Notes under the pieces: model-generated
What the model was told of the DNA's origin: nothing
Database searches by the model: none
Seen by the model: only the letters and a program-made list of their open reading frames with translations
NCBI RefSeq assembly: GCF_001436095.1
Contig: NZ_AYYK01000001.1
Span: 124,001-188,000, forward strand
Length of the DNA: 64,000 nt
Reading direction: 5' to 3'
Source: Lapidilactobacillus dextrinicus DSM 20335
GTDB taxonomy: Bacteria > Bacillota > Bacilli > Lactobacillales > Lactobacillaceae
Shown: positions 27,533 through 36,167 of the stretch, piece after piece
Position numbering within the stretch: position 1 is the stretch's first letter
How the letters are laid out: each line of letters starts with the position of its first letter
Program-made: the position numbers and the translations under genes

Positions 27533-28195
27533 ATGAAAACAATCACCGTTTATCTTGTTCGTCATGGTCAAACTTACTTCAATAAATTTAATAAGATGCA
27601 AGGTTGGTCCGATTCGCCCTTAACACCGGCTGGTATTGAAGGTGCTAAAGAAGCGGCCGAACGTTTAAAGCATCTTACTTTTACCCACGCTTATTCATCT
27701 GATACGACCCGCGCCATGCATACCTGTGAAATTATTCTTGGTAAAAACATGAATACCGTTGTTCCTTATACAACAACTACCTTTTTCCGGGAAGTATTCT
27801 ACGGCTATTTTGAAGGTGAAGATTCTGCTAAAGCTTGGTATTTAGTTGGTGCCCCTCATGGCGCCCATTCATTTAAAGAAATTATCTCTAAATATAATAT
27901 TGATGCTTCCAAAGATTTCATGAATGATGCTGATCCTTTTCATGATGCTGAAACCGCAACGCAATATTGGACTCGTTTAGGTAAAGGTTTCAAAATGTTG
28001 CGTGAGCAAAATCTTAACGGCGACAATGTCTTATTAGTCAGCCATGGCACCACAATTCGTAGTATTGTTGAAAAATTTGGTGCCGGTCAATTTGATACTA
28101 CCGTTTCCCCACGAAACGCTAGTGTCACTAAAATTTTGTTAACAGCTGAAGGTATTGAAGTGGTTTACTACAACCGCCTAGACGACATTAATTAA
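27533..28195 (+). CDS. Histidine phosphatase family protein
   Basis: 220 residues. LVRHGQTYFNKFNKMQGWSD, shown as VRHGQTYFN, is the RHG phosphohistidine motif; YSSDTTRAMHTCEI and LLVSHGTTIRSIV carry the other conserved Arg and His. It belongs to the phosphoglycerate-mutase-like broad phosphatases rather than a glycolytic mutase, given the short length and isolated context. AAAGGA precedes the ATG, 27 bases after the upstream stop. Confidence 0.88.
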   Translation: MKTITVYLVRHGQTYFNKFNKMQGWSDSPLTPAGIEGAKEAAERLKHLTFTHAYSSDTTRAMHTCEIILGKNMNTVVPYTTTTFFREVFYGYFEGEDSAKAWYLVGAPHGAHSFKEIISKYNIDASKDFMNDADPFHDAETATQYWTRLGKGFKMLREQNLNGDNVLLVSHGTTIRSIVEKFGAGQFDTTVSPRNASVTKILLTAEGIEVVYYNRLDDIN

Positions 28196-28211
28196 GAACT
28201 ATTAATCTAAC

Positions 28212-28256
28212 AAAAAAGGACTAAGTTGCTGCTAATCAGCTAACTTAGTCCTTTTA
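28212..28256. terminator. Bidirectional terminator
   Basis: AAAAGGACTAAGTT / AACTTAGTCCTTTT between the convergent phosphatase and ABC permease genes. Confidence 0.92.
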
Positions 28257-28269
28257 AATTACTTTTTAA

Positions 28270-30111
28270 CTATTTTTCAATTTCTGTCTTAGGAATGACA
28301 ATGCCACGATACAACCAAGTTGTCAGTAAATAATAGACAACATAGAGGCAGATAAAGATTGTAAATGGAATCCAGATTCCTTGATATGGATTCATTAACA
28401 ACATCTTGAACAATTGTAAACCAAACAAGACATGGATAATACCTAGTACACCAGGTAATGCATATAACACGCCAATTTCTACTGCAACTGAATGACGTAA
28501 CATACCTGTTCTTGTACCCATTTTATTTAACATTTCGTAACGACGTACATCGCTATACGCGCCAGACAAGATCTTAAACATTAAGCAACTTGCTAACATT
28601 GCTAAGAACGAAATACCCAAGAAGAAGCCCATGAAGATCATGCCAGAATATAATGCCTTGGCTGCAACGTAGAAAGTATATTTACTATTACTCAAAACTG
28701 ACTTGAATTTTGGTGCTGCTTTTAATTGAAGATCTTGAATTTTACTAATTTGTTGACTATTTTGGGTAAAGTCATTAACGCGAATTAACGTTAATTGTTG
28801 CGTTGGTGCTGCTAAAGCTGCAAATTCTGCTGCAGACACAAATTTAACATTAACTGTGGCCGCATTAGCCGTTGTAATAGCTAATCGATCCGCTGCACTA
28901 TACCGTGCTTCTGTACCTTGTTTGAGATAAGCAGATGCAGGATAACGTTTAGTCTTTGGCAGCTCTCGTTGCATTTCTGAAGAGTTACCATAATCCAAAT
29001 AATAAAGCGGATCTTTTTGCAATTCAGGAATGGCATAATAAGTTTGTTTTCCAACTTGCTTGTAGTGATACGTTGACTTTGATTTTACGTCCGTTAATTT
29101 TGCAACTGCAGCATCAATCTTCTGATCTTGATGATAGAGAGTTAAATCATAAGGACCAGCGATGCTAGCCATTTGGTCAATATCGTTACGGAAACCTAAA
29201 CCAACAGTAATTGCCCCTAAAGCTAAGGCGAACAAGATTGAAATCATCGCTAACATTCGTGTGTAGTCATGAATTCGGAAATTTAACTGCGATAACGTAA
29301 AGTTACGCAATCCTTTTAATGCAAATTTTGAATTCTTCTTCAATAAGCTAATAATCCAAATAAATGTCGCATTAAAAGTGAAATAACTACCTAAAACGAT
29401 GGTAACTAAGGCTAACGGAATTGATAATAAGATCAAGATTTTAATATTAGCCATGGCCCAATAACCAACTGCTAATAATAAAACACCAAAGATGGCTTGT
29501 AAGATTAAAACGCCTGGTTTGATTTTCATCCGGCTAGGTTGTGACGCTTGATGTAACAACTTCAAAACAGGTGTCTTCACTAATTTGGCACTGTTCCAAA
29601 AAGCCGATAGGATAAACAAGACGCCAAAGAAAATCAAAGTAATTAATAAGGCTGGTAGATAAAAGGCATTAAAGTGATGTAATTGTAATCCTAATTGTTG
29701 GACTAACAGTTGGGCCACAACTCGGGATAAGCCGACACCAATTGCTGAACCAACTAAAGTTGCTAATATGCCAATGACAAATGTTTCGGCAAAGATTAAT
29801 TGGGCAATTTTACTAGACTTAGCACCTAGCATCATGAACATCCCATAATCACGTTGACGCATATTCATTAAGAATGAATTGGCATAAATTAGATAAACCA
29901 ACGTAATAATGCCTAGCAAAACAGCGCCAAAGCCAAAAACAAAGACGGTATTATTGGCAGAAAGCATTGAATTATTGCCTAAAAAATTCTTATTCGTGGC
30001 TAACGCCATGAACATATAAAAGGTCGCCGCAGAAACAATCAATCCGGAAAAGAGTACGATGTAATCTTTGAGGCGGCTTTTGATTCCCGTAAAAGCTAAT
30101 TTTGTTAACAT
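28270..30111 (-). CDS. ABC exporter permease, BceB/FtsX type
   Basis: 613 residues, about ten membrane helices with FtsX-like domains at both ends (N-terminal four helices, e.g. NSFLMNMRQRDYGMFMMLGAKSSK, quoted RDYGMFMMLGA) and a roughly 180-residue extracellular domain between helices 8 and 9 (about residues 310-490). This plan is the BceB type, which protects against bacitracin and cell-wall peptides. No BceRS-like two-component system is adjacent. It pairs with the ATPase 13 bases upstream. Confidence 0.88.
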   Translation of the reverse strand: MLTKLAFTGIKSRLKDYIVLFSGLIVSAATFYMFMALATNKNFLGNNSMLSANNTVFVFGFGAVLLGIITLVYLIYANSFLMNMRQRDYGMFMMLGAKSSKIAQLIFAETFVIGILATLVGSAIGVGLSRVVAQLLVQQLGLQLHHFNAFYLPALLITLIFFGVLFILSAFWNSAKLVKTPVLKLLHQASQPSRMKIKPGVLILQAIFGVLLLAVGYWAMANIKILILLSIPLALVTIVLGSYFTFNATFIWIISLLKKNSKFALKGLRNFTLSQLNFRIHDYTRMLAMISILFALALGAITVGLGFRNDIDQMASIAGPYDLTLYHQDQKIDAAVAKLTDVKSKSTYHYKQVGKQTYYAIPELQKDPLYYLDYGNSSEMQRELPKTKRYPASAYLKQGTEARYSAADRLAITTANAATVNVKFVSAAEFAALAAPTQQLTLIRVNDFTQNSQQISKIQDLQLKAAPKFKSVLSNSKYTFYVAAKALYSGMIFMGFFLGISFLAMLASCLMFKILSGAYSDVRRYEMLNKMGTRTGMLRHSVAVEIGVLYALPGVLGIIHVLFGLQLFKMLLMNPYQGIWIPFTIFICLYVVYYLLTTWLYRGIVIPKTEIEK

Positions 30112-30124
30112 CTATACACTCCTC

Positions 30125-30880
30125 CTAATCTGCAAAAGTACCTAATGAGTTTAAAATTTCCTGATAAAATTCAGCGCGCGGACGACCATCACGCTTTAAT
30201 TCTTGACCGATTTTACCATCTTTAATGAACAAGATTCGTTGGCAATAACTAGCTGAGAACGGATCGTGAGTGACCAACAAAATTGAAACTTGATCTTCGC
30301 GGTTCAAAGAATCCATGGTTTCTAATAATTCCCGAGCTGAGTTAGAATCCAAAGCACCCGTTGGCTCATCACCGAATAAAATAGCGGGTTGATGTACTAA
30401 AGCCCGTGCTGAAGCGACCCGTTGCTTTTGACCACCAGATAATTCAGTTGGGTAATGATCAAGGACATTTTCAATTGATAAGCGCTGGGCGATTTTATCA
30501 ACTAATGGTTTAATCTTACGCGGTGCCACATTTTGTAATGATAATGGCAAAGCAATATTTTCATAAGCGGTTAAATTCTCTAATAGATTAAAATCTTGAA
30601 AGATAAAACCAACCTGCTTACTCCGAAAATCGGCCATTTGATTGCCCTTTAAGGTCGTGACATCGCGATTGTTAATCCGCACTTCACCAGACGTTGGCTT
30701 ATCTAAAGTTGATAAGATATTTAATAGCGTGGTTTTACCTGAACCTGAAGCACCCATGATACCGACAAATTCACCATTTTCGACTGAAAAAGAAACGTCC
30801 TTTAAAGCCGTATATTGTTTTTCATTAGCCTTACCATATGTTTTAACAAGATTGTTGACAGTTACAACTTCATTTGCCAA
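30125..30880 (-). CDS. ABC exporter ATPase, BceA type
   Basis: About 251 residues. Walker A GASGSGKTTLLN, Q-loop FIFQDFNLLENLTAYEN, signature LSGGQKQRVASARAL, Walker B ILFGDEPTGALDSNS: the MacB/BceA exporter subfamily. The open frame begins five codons upstream at ATG 30893-30895, but that ATG lies inside the site ATGGAGG; GGAGG is eight bases from TTG at 30878-30880 (MANEVVTVNN), so TTG is the likely start. Partner of the permease downstream. Confidence 0.9.
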   Translation of the reverse strand: MANEVVTVNNLVKTYGKANEKQYTALKDVSFSVENGEFVGIMGASGSGKTTLLNILSTLDKPTSGEVRINNRDVTTLKGNQMADFRSKQVGFIFQDFNLLENLTAYENIALPLSLQNVAPRKIKPLVDKIAQRLSIENVLDHYPTELSGGQKQRVASARALVHQPAILFGDEPTGALDSNSARELLETMDSLNREDQVSILLVTHDPFSASYCQRILFIKDGKIGQELKRDGRPRAEFYQEILNSLGTFAD

Positions 30881-31110
30881 TTTATATTCCTCCATCTAAA
30901 CGAGCATTTACTTAATTAATAACTTTATTATACAAAGGCTAATTAAAATTAGCGTGCCTTTCCCCTAACAAAAATCTAACTCATCTTACAGACTCGTTAG
31001 TCCAATTCGCGCCTTTCGTCCCTTGACATTTATTTTATGACCTGCTACCAATAACCACTTACTTAATCACATGCTAACCCGCCACCTTAGTAGATTCCAT
31101 GCAGTAATTG

Positions 31111-31140
31111 TTCGCTTTTTAAGGTAGTTCATGGTATGCT
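31111..31140 (+). promoter_or_regulatory. Probable hflX promoter (extended -10)
   Basis: TGGTATGCT has the extended -10 form TGn plus TATGCT; a weak -35 (TTCGCT) lies 18 bases upstream. It would start the transcript near 31147, before the leader peptide. A TTGACA with 17-base spacing to TACCAA at 31023-31051 is an alternative. Confidence 0.45.
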
Positions 31141-31176
31141 GAATGTATCAAATTCACGTAGAAAGGACTGTCGACA

Positions 31177-31215
31177 ATGCGCTTAAGAACAAGTTCGTTA
31201 TTGTCAATACACTAA
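31177..31215 (+). CDS. Leader peptide of hflX, 12 residues
   Basis: ATG at 31177 after AAGGA (nine bases), encoding MRLRTSSLLSIH then TAA. Too short for a stable protein; the position, between promoter and terminator upstream of an antibiotic-linked ribosome factor, is that of a regulatory uORF. Its start region CGCTTAAG (31180-31187) can pair with CTCAAGCG (31228-31235). Confidence 0.6.
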   Translation: MRLRTSSLLSIH

Positions 31216-31273
31216 ATGAATAGCAATCTCAAGCGATTGATGGCAGATTCTTTTTGTATACCTTTGTATGCTT

Positions 31274-31300
31274 AGAGGCGGCTTCGGTCGGCTCTTTTTT
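31274..31300 (+). terminator. Attenuator terminator in the hflX leader
   Basis: AGAGGCGGC-TTCG-GTCGGCTCT, nine-position stem with one G-G mismatch and a UUCG tetraloop, followed by TTTTT. It stands 152 bases before the hflX start. CTCAAGC at 31228-31234 can pair with GCTTAGAG at 31271-31277 and would open it. Confidence 0.75.
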
Positions 31301-31451
31301 GTTGCCTAAATTTTCAATATGATTGCAATCGCTGATATGTGCAAAACTCATCAGTTATCACAAGTTATTTCAGCTTAAACAACCTGTAAATACATTAGCA
31401 ACTCCTTGTAGCTTGCGATAACTCATTACTTAAATAATTGGAGGACATTTT

Positions 31452-32744
31452 ATGTCAGATACTATTAATTTACAACCTGAAAAAGAACGTGTTTTAATCG
31501 GCGGCTTGAACCGTAATAAGACGTCCGATTTCGACTACACCATGACTGAACTTGGTGAATTAGCTAAAGCTGATAATATGGAAGTGGTTGACCAAGTGAT
31601 TCAGAATTTAGACCACAAGGATGCCGCAACTTATTTCGGTTCTGGTAAAATTCAAGAAATTGCTGAATTAGCCAACGGTTTAGATGTTCACACCCTAGTG
31701 ATTAACGACGAACTATCGCCGTCACAAATTGCCAACATTGAAAAAGAAACTAAATTAAGAATTGTTGATCGTACGGAATTAATCCTAGAAATTTTTGCCG
31801 ATCGTGCGCAAACTAAGGAAGCCAAAACTCAAGTTGAAATTGCCCGTCTTCAATATGAATTACCGCGAATTCATCCTTCTGCTAATTCACTTGATCAACA
31901 GCATAGCGGTGGTGGCGGTGGCCTACGTAACCGTGGTGCCGGTGAAACCCAATCCGAATTAGATCGCCGAGTTATTCGCAAACGAATTAGCGATTTAAAG
32001 CAGAATTTAAAAGCCTTAGAAAAAAGCGCAGCAACCCAACGAGAACGGCGTCAACAAAGTGGTTTACCTAAAGTGGCTTTAGTTGGTTACACCAATGCCG
32101 GTAAATCCACAACAATGAATCAATTACTTGCACGTTTTGATCAACTAGATGCAGATAAGAAACAAGTTTTTGAAAAAGATATGTTATTTGCAACCTTGGA
32201 TACTAGTGTTCGGACTATCCAACTCCCTAACAAGCAACAATTTTTGCTAAGTGATACGGTTGGTTTCGTGAGTCATTTACCTCATAACTTGGTGGCTTCT
32301 TTCAAGTCAACCTTAGCAGAAGCGGCTGATGCCGATTTGTTAATTCAAGTTGTCGACTATTCCGATCCTAATTATCGCGAAATGATGACCACAACAACTA
32401 ATACTTTAAATGAAATCGGCATCGAAAATATTCCGATGATTGTTGCTTATAATAAAGCTGACTTAAAAGCCGATACCAATTATCCTGAAGTTAATGGCGA
32501 TGATTTTATTTACTCCGCTAAAGATCCGGCTTCAATCGACGCTTTAGCCAAATTAATTACTAAACATATTTTTGCTGGTTATCATACCGTCAACTTATTA
32601 ATTCCTTTTAGTGAAGCGCGCATTCTTGCTGAACTTGAAGCTCACACTAGTATTATTGAGAAAGAATATACTGAGCAAGGGACCCAAGTTAAAGTTGTCT
32701 TAGATCCCATTCGTTATAATAAATATCAGAAATTCGTTCATTAG
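31452..32744 (+). CDS. hflX: GTPase HflX
   Basis: Ribosome-splitting GTPase that rescues stalled or antibiotic-bound ribosomes. N-terminal HflX domain with the Gly-rich loop SGGGGGLRNRGAGETQSE, coiled linker (RKRISDLKQNLKALEK), G1 GYTNAGKSTT, G3 DTVGFVSHLPHNLV, G4 YNKADL. 430 residues, full length. GGAGG is seven bases before the ATG. Expression is probably governed by the uORF and terminator upstream, as known for hflX-type and ABC-F genes in Listeria and relatives. Confidence 0.95.
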   Translation: MSDTINLQPEKERVLIGGLNRNKTSDFDYTMTELGELAKADNMEVVDQVIQNLDHKDAATYFGSGKIQEIAELANGLDVHTLVINDELSPSQIANIEKETKLRIVDRTELILEIFADRAQTKEAKTQVEIARLQYELPRIHPSANSLDQQHSGGGGGLRNRGAGETQSELDRRVIRKRISDLKQNLKALEKSAATQRERRQQSGLPKVALVGYTNAGKSTTMNQLLARFDQLDADKKQVFEKDMLFATLDTSVRTIQLPNKQQFLLSDTVGFVSHLPHNLVASFKSTLAEAADADLLIQVVDYSDPNYREMMTTTTNTLNEIGIENIPMIVAYNKADLKADTNYPEVNGDDFIYSAKDPASIDALAKLITKHIFAGYHTVNLLIPFSEARILAELEAHTSIIEKEYTEQGTQVKVVLDPIRYNKYQKFVH

Positions 32745-32788
32745 TCCGTTATTTTTACTAAGAAATTAAATGTCAAGGAGCAAATCTG

Positions 32789-33505
32789 ATGGATAATTAT
32801 CAACGTTTCCTACAAGCTTACAATGAATTGGAACATGCTCTTCAGCATCGTCTCAAAGTTGATGCTAAAAATAATCTTGGTTCGCTACTGCGAATTGCGA
32901 GTCAAACTCACGACAAGCTAATTACAGCACATTATGAGCAATTAGATTTTCTACGGAATTTCCGTAATATCTTAGTGCATAACGGGCTTCTTAAAGAAGG
33001 CGAAATCGCCACACCTAGTGATGCGTTAATTGAAAAAGTTCAAACAATTACGATTAAAATTCGTGAAGCCAAAAAAATTAAGGACTTTTTCACTTCAAAA
33101 GTTATTTCTTTTAAACTAACGGATCCTTTGCCTAAAGTGCTGCAAGCAGTTAATCAATATGGTTATACAAAGTTTCCCGTTTTTTCTGAAGATCGTTTAG
33201 TCGGCGTCGTCACTGATAATGGCATTACCAAATTTATGGCCAGCCGTTTACAAGAAGATTTAGTTTCCATTAAATCAGTTCAAATTGCCCAAATTCTGGC
33301 AATTGATAAGCGCAAAGATTCCTTCATGATCGTCAATGAAACGACTTCTATTTATGATATTGACGAAATCTTCACACGCAAAATTGAAGAAGGTAAATCA
33401 TCATTTATCCTGTTGATGGCACGCGATAATCACGTAGATCAACCAGAAGATATCACTGGGATTATTACGCCTTTGGATTTACCTAAGATTATCGACAATC
33501 TATAA
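32789..33505 (+). CDS. CBS-domain protein
   Basis: 238 residues. Residues 1-95 are helical (HALQHRLKVDAKNN ... RNFRNILVHNGLL, a pattern like HEPN-type helices with RN...H); residues about 105-235 form a pair of CBS motifs (KFPVFSEDRLVGVVTDNGITKF; DITGIITPLDLPKI), usually binding adenine nucleotides to sense energy state. No output domain recognised. It follows hflX by 44 bases, with AAGGAG, so it shares the hflX transcript and a strong terminator follows. Confidence 0.85.
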   Translation: MDNYQRFLQAYNELEHALQHRLKVDAKNNLGSLLRIASQTHDKLITAHYEQLDFLRNFRNILVHNGLLKEGEIATPSDALIEKVQTITIKIREAKKIKDFFTSKVISFKLTDPLPKVLQAVNQYGYTKFPVFSEDRLVGVVTDNGITKFMASRLQEDLVSIKSVQIAQILAIDKRKDSFMIVNETTSIYDIDEIFTRKIEEGKSSFILLMARDNHVDQPEDITGIITPLDLPKIIDNL

Positions 33506-33519
33506 ACTTAATAAAGAAT

Positions 33520-33557
33520 AAAACGGCTAGAACAATCTCATGTTCTAGCCGTTTTTA
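33520..33557. terminator. Bidirectional terminator after the hflX operon
   Basis: AAAACGGCTAGAACA / TGTTCTAGCCGTTTT, convergent genes on both sides. Confidence 0.92.
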
Positions 33558-33568
33558 TCATCGTCCCA

Positions 33569-34330
33569 TTAACTTTTGGGAACTTTAACTTGTAAGTTTC
33601 GTGCAATTAGATAGCTTATGCCACTTAAGATAAGTGCAAAGATTAATAAACTAACAACTAGCGGCCACGCTTGCATTCCTGCTGGAGAATATCCAATTAA
33701 ACCGTATAAAAAAGCGAGAATATTAGCTTGAGCAACAGCACTAACTCTAAAATAGGTGAAACTAACACTACTAGTTATTAAAATAATTAAGACGATGACA
33801 CTTCCATAAACTAAAGTAAAAGCCAACATTCGATTCATTTTAGTAATCAATAAACCAATAATAAAACCCGGTAATAAACTGAGCCAGATTAAAATAACTG
33901 CAATTAAAAATAAATAACCGGAAAACTGCCAGGATTGATTAAAATTCGACTGATATGCGCCTAATAATCGCGTAAAAGCCTGGATTTTTGCTTGACCTAC
34001 TGCTGTTAGTTGTAAAAATCCAGCCATGAGACTACCCAGTAAGATGGCACTCAAGAGAGTCGAGAGCCATTGCAACGACCAATTATGCTTACGCGATAAT
34101 CCAGACTGCAACAAGAAAATCGTGTCTTCTTTAGTCAAGACAATTAACTCTAACCAATAAACAATTAAAATAGCCGTTTTAGCCGCATCAGCATCAAAAA
34201 GATTAAAGTTAAGCGGCGTGACTCGGGTAATTAAGTCAATTGACAATGATAATGCCATAAATCCAAGGGTATAAATAATACTTTCTAGAAATAAACGGCG
34301 CCAATGATATCGCCAACTTGTTTTTAACAT
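33569..34330 (-). CDS. ABC transporter permease of a YtrA-controlled system
   Basis: About 253 residues with six hydrophobic segments (e.g. FLESIIYTLGFMALSLSID, AFTLVYGSVIVLIILITSS). No family motif beyond the ABC-2-like layout. ATG at 34328-34330 starts one base after the ATPase stop; GGTG lies six bases before it. Substrate unknown; homologous GntR-linked systems in Bacillus respond to cell-wall antibiotics. Confidence 0.8.
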   Translation of the reverse strand: MLKTSWRYHWRRLFLESIIYTLGFMALSLSIDLITRVTPLNFNLFDADAAKTAILIVYWLELIVLTKEDTIFLLQSGLSRKHNWSLQWLSTLLSAILLGSLMAGFLQLTAVGQAKIQAFTRLLGAYQSNFNQSWQFSGYLFLIAVILIWLSLLPGFIIGLLITKMNRMLAFTLVYGSVIVLIILITSSVSFTYFRVSAVAQANILAFLYGLIGYSPAGMQAWPLVVSLLIFALILSGISYLIARNLQVKVPKS

Positions 34331-34331
34331 T

Positions 34332-35192
34332 CTATTCACCAACCTTATCTGTTAAATAAACAAATAATTCTTGCAACGACATTTGCTGAATTGAAACGGT
34401 ACTCGTCCGTGTATCACGTGGTAATTCACCCAACACATAAGCCATTTCAATTTCACCTAAATGTTTACGCGCTAAAACCCGCAGTCCTTGAGTGAAGTCA
34501 CGGACAGCCGTTTGTGGTCCAGAAATGACATGCGCCTGATTCATTAATAAAGTAACGTCGCAGTCCTTAGTGACAACTCCTTCATCAATAATCAGTACGT
34601 GTTCGATTAAATGTGCAATTTCTTCAATTAGGTGGGTTACAATCACAAAAGTTCGCGGTCGATCTTCATAAGTGCTCAATAATTCTGAATAGAATAATTC
34701 ACGATTATTAGCGTCTAATCCCAGCACTGGTTCATCAAGGAAAATAAACTCAACCGGCAAACATAATGCCACAATTAACTTAAAAATTGTTAAATAACCC
34801 GTTGAAAGTTTAGCGATCTTCTGATTAACATCAAGTCCAAACGCTGCAACTAAATGTTCACTATAAGTCCAATCAAAAGTGCCATACAACTGACTTAACC
34901 ATTGAAAAGCTTGTTTAGCTTTCATTCCTGAAGGATAAAAATCAGCATCACTCATTAAATAAAAACGTCGTTGAACTGCTTCGTTATCCACAACTGATTG
35001 CCCATCAAGAATTACTTCACCACTGTCAGCGAAAGTACGATTATTAATGATCCGTAGTAAGGTACTTTTGCCAACGCCATTTCGACCTAAGAGTCCATAA
35101 ATTTTTTCGGGCTCTAACGTGAAACTAATATTTTTAAGCACTTGATGACGACGATATTTTTTCTGAATGTGTTTCACAATCAGCTCACTCAT
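34332..35192 (-). CDS. ABC transporter ATPase of a YtrA-controlled system
   Basis: 286 residues. Walker A GLLGRNGVGKSTLL, Walker B FIFLDEPVLGLDANNR, degenerate signature KLSTGYLTIFK (STG for SGG), H-loop VTHLIEE. The C-terminal 70 residues extend beyond the nucleotide-binding domain as in YtrB/CcmA-type exporters. It overlaps the GntR gene by 8 bases and precedes its permease. Confidence 0.88.
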   Translation of the reverse strand: MSELIVKHIQKKYRRHQVLKNISFTLEPEKIYGLLGRNGVGKSTLLRIINNRTFADSGEVILDGQSVVDNEAVQRRFYLMSDADFYPSGMKAKQAFQWLSQLYGTFDWTYSEHLVAAFGLDVNQKIAKLSTGYLTIFKLIVALCLPVEFIFLDEPVLGLDANNRELFYSELLSTYEDRPRTFVIVTHLIEEIAHLIEHVLIIDEGVVTKDCDVTLLMNQAHVISGPQTAVRDFTQGLRVLARKHLGEIEMAYVLGELPRDTRTSTVSIQQMSLQELFVYLTDKVGE

Positions 35193-35556
35193 GACGATAC
35201 CCCTTTTCGATTAATCCTTGTAGATCTGACCTTGATAAGCCTAATTTTTTTGATTCAATAATTAATGATTTGACGTAATCTTCATAAAATGAAGCCTTGC
35301 GTTTTGCAATAATTTTATTTTGTGCGCCGCTCATGACGAACATCCCCAATCCTCGTCTCTTTTCAATTAATTGTTGCTCAACTAAGATATTCATGCCCTT
35401 TAAAACTGTTGCAGGATTAATCTTAAATTCCCGAGAGATTTCTGTTGTAGATGGAATCTGGGTTCCTTCTACAAACGCTCCTGCAAAAATAGCTTCTTCA
35501 ATTTGATCAGCAACTTGTTGATAGATAGGTTCTGCACTACTAAAATCAAAATGCAA
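35185..35556 (-). CDS. GntR-family repressor, YtrA type
   Basis: About 123 residues: winged-helix DNA-binding domain (PIYQQVADQIEEAIFAGAF, TQIPSTTEISREFKINPATV, quoted in parts) plus a short dimerisation tail, the YtrA subfamily that represses linked ABC genes. The open frame begins at GTG 35563-35565, which lies inside the binding site GAGGTG; six bases on, TTG at 35554-35556 gives MHFDFSSAEPIYQQ, the usual YtrA start, so I choose it. A palindromic operator overlaps its promoter. Confidence 0.88.
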   Translation of the reverse strand: MHFDFSSAEPIYQQVADQIEEAIFAGAFVEGTQIPSTTEISREFKINPATVLKGMNILVEQQLIEKRRGLGMFVMSGAQNKIIAKRKASFYEDYVKSLIIESKKLGLSRSDLQGLIEKGYRHE

Positions 35557-35581
35557 ATGTCTCACCTCATCGCTTGCACTA

Positions 35582-35605
35582 GGTTAACTACTCATGTAAC
35601 TAACC
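35582..35605. promoter_or_regulatory. Probable operator of the YtrA-type repressor
   Basis: Dyad GGTTA..TAC....GTA..TAACC over 24 bases, overlapping the -10 and transcription start of the GntR-ABC operon, 26 bases before its start codon. GntR repressors of this group bind such dyads and shut off their own operon. Confidence 0.65.
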
Positions 35606-35631
35606 ATATAACCAAGATCCATTTTTGTCAA
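35603..35631 (-). promoter_or_regulatory. Promoter of the GntR-ABC operon
   Basis: On the minus strand TTGACA (35626-35631), 17 bases, TATGGT (35603-35608). Confidence 0.75.
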
Positions 35632-35870
35632 CTGATAATATTTTGGCAAATACTTCTCCGCACTTACGTAAAAGCCACTATTCCTCTAATTGATTGGTTT
35701 ATTCTTCAACTATGTCGTTTTTTTGCATAATCGGGAATTTGAAATTTCTTTTATAATCATGTCAACTTTTAGCAATCATTCACGTAATATAAGGTGTAGG
35801 ACACAATAGCTATTGAACGACTATTATTAAGGTAACATTTAGTATTTGCAACAAGAAGAAGGTGGAGTGG

Positions 35871-36113
35871 ATGGATGAGCAAACAGTGATTACGGCATTA
35901 CGTCATCACGATGAAAAAGCGTTAGGGCAATTAATTGAACATTATGGGGATTTTATTCAACAAGTCGTACTACACAATCTGCCCACATCATATGAACGCG
36001 GCTTTTTACACGATATTGAGAACCGTTGTTATTATCAAGTAATAATGACTTGTTGCATTGATAACCCCAAATTATCGCGTAACATTGCAAATTTTTTAAA
36101 CCAATCCATGTAA
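35871..36113 (+). CDS. Small orphan protein resembling sigma-factor region 2
   Basis: 80 residues. MDEQTVITALRHHDEKALG and QLIEHYGDFIQQVVLHNL follow the opening of ECF sigma factors (ALR.GDE.AL..LI..YG..I), then DIENRCYYQVIMTC sits where region 2.2 would be. Region 4 is absent. AGAAGG is eight bases before ATG 35871; a GTG three codons upstream is in frame. Perhaps a truncated sigma factor or a small regulator; I cannot tell. The 305-base gap upstream contains the YtrA operator and promoter, and a TATAAT near 35753 without a good -35. Confidence 0.55.
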   Translation: MDEQTVITALRHHDEKALGQLIEHYGDFIQQVVLHNLPTSYERGFLHDIENRCYYQVIMTCCIDNPKLSRNIANFLNQSM

Positions 36114-36149
36114 AAAGGCCACAGCGACTAAAATCGTTGTGGCCTTTTT
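36112..36149. terminator. Bidirectional terminator
   Basis: AAAAAGGCCACAGCGA / TCGTTGTGGCCTTTTT between convergent genes. Confidence 0.9.
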
Positions 36150-36167
36150 ATCAGGCTAATAGTACTT

